A stretch of DNA of 5,817 nt, taken from the NCBI GenBank assembly GCA_946627575.1, contig CAMOVS010000096.1, positions 1 through 5,817 of the forward strand. The letters run 5' to 3'. A program made the position numbers and the translations under genes. The notes beneath the pieces are model-generated. The model ran no database searches and was not told where the DNA came from. It worked only from the letters and a program-made list of their open reading frames with translations. This document shows positions 5,407-5,817 of the stretch, piece by piece. Origin of the DNA: an uncultured Lachnospiraceae bacterium. Its GTDB lineage: Bacteria > Bacillota > Clostridia > Lachnospirales > Lachnospiraceae. How positions within the stretch are numbered: the first letter of the stretch is position 1; every line of letters begins with the position of its first letter.

Positions 5407-5817
5407 TAATAAAAACAGCATACGTGAATTTTTTACTACAAGACACGGGAAGTACTTTCTTCTTTTTCTGGAACTGCTATTGCTTCTGGCCTTCTTTGCC
5501 AAGCCGGAGCTTTACTATTATCCTGAGGCGCCTTCATGGCTTGACCGTTTCTATGCGGACTCGCTATTGATCTGCGGCATATTCTGGATCGGGCTGGTGC
5601 TTCTGACCCTTCTGCCGGTATCTCTAAAGGAGGAGACCGACTGGATTCTTACCTTTGCAGCCGGCTGCCTGATGCCCCTGGTCTGTTTTATCATTTTGGA
5701 GGCTTACAATGATCTTCAGTTCTGGGGACCGGTATCCTTGATGGAAGTCCGCTATGTGCTCCTGGATCTTTTGATCTATTATGTAATATTTGCCTTTTTG
5801 CTGCTTATATCCAACAG
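5393..5817 (+). CDS. Multi-spanning membrane protein, 5' part (possible LTA synthase/sulfatase-family N-terminus)
   Basis: An open frame runs from ATG 5393 to the window end (141 codons plus 2 nt) with no stop. The product has a basic N-terminus (MRQKYNKNSIREFFTTRHGK) and four hydrophobic stretches at about residues 21-36, 57-76, 85-103 and 119-139, separated by short loops rich in aromatic and acidic residues. The spacing and the 'F.ILEA.N...' followed by 'LLDLLIYYV.FAFLLL' style resemble the membrane part of Lachnospiraceae LTA-synthase-like sulfatases, which build or modify cell-surface polymers. The diagnostic sulfatase domain would lie outside the window, so this is tentative. An in-frame TAA at 5366-5368 limits upstream starts and ATG 5393 is the only nearby ATG. 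No Shine-Dalgarno sequence precedes it, and it lies inside repeat copy 2. The upstream T-box probably controls its transcription. Confidence 0.75.
   Translation, partial: MRQKYNKNSIREFFTTRHGKYFLLFLELLLLLAFFAKPELYYYPEAPSWLDRFYADSLLICGIFWIGLVLLTLLPVSLKEETDWILTFAAGCLMPLVCFIILEAYNDLQFWGPVSLMEVRYVLLDLLIYYVIFAFLLLISN

Noticed and set aside
5044..5502. 152-codon open frame on the - strand over the T-box and element
   Set aside because: It covers the structured leader, the element and the start of the membrane gene on the opposite strand. It has no recognisable domain and is a by-product of sequence composition.
5238..5570. Open frame of 110 codons on the + strand across the palindromic element
   Set aside because: It overlaps the hairpins and repeat copy 2, has no ribosome binding site or recognisable motif, and runs out of frame through the clearly membrane-like frame that starts at 5393.

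Overview
The window looks like chromosomal DNA from a Clostridia member, most likely Lachnospiraceae. The gene order DUF1385/YqhQ - prmC - prfA is typical of Clostridia, strong AGGAGG-type ribosome binding sites precede prfA, hisC and glgA, and a T-box leader, a Firmicutes type of tRNA-sensing RNA, is present. Assignment to family level is inference from protein style, not from a database search. All supported genes lie on the + strand.

Layout. Positions 1-190 hold the 3' end of a DUF1385 (YqhQ-like) gene. It is followed by prmC (205-1074), the methyltransferase that modifies the GGQ glutamine of release factors, and by prfA (1115-2194), peptide chain release factor 1, which is its substrate. 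hisC (2254-3312, histidinol-phosphate aminotransferase) follows after 59 nt without any visible terminator, so positions 1-3312 probably form one transcription unit. A 138-nt gap with a 9-10 bp stem-loop and only weak promoter candidates leads into glgA (3451-4902, GT5 glycogen synthase).

The right end is the unusual part. Eleven nt after the glgA stop is a near-consensus promoter (TTGACA, 16 nt, TATAAT with an extended -10 TG). It drives a complete T-box leader (about 4948-5196) that ends in a 16-bp perfect terminator hairpin and eight T residues. The leader is not followed by an aminoacyl-tRNA synthetase or an obvious amino acid gene. Instead there is a compact 181-nt palindrome-rich element (5193-5373) that can be folded by eye into a closing stem plus three arms. 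A second exact copy of a 28-nt piece of this element (5200-5227 repeated at 5379-5406, spacing 179) then overlaps the start codon of a multi-spanning membrane protein (5393 to the window end). That protein resembles the N-terminal membrane part of LTA-synthase/sulfatase-family proteins, but this identification is tentative.

The best candidate for something not described before is the arrangement T-box, four-arm element, repeated strand, start codon. The second repeat copy could compete with the first for pairing to the same 3' strands. This may reflect an inserted mobile element or a strand-exchange regulatory RNA. The sequence alone does not decide between them.
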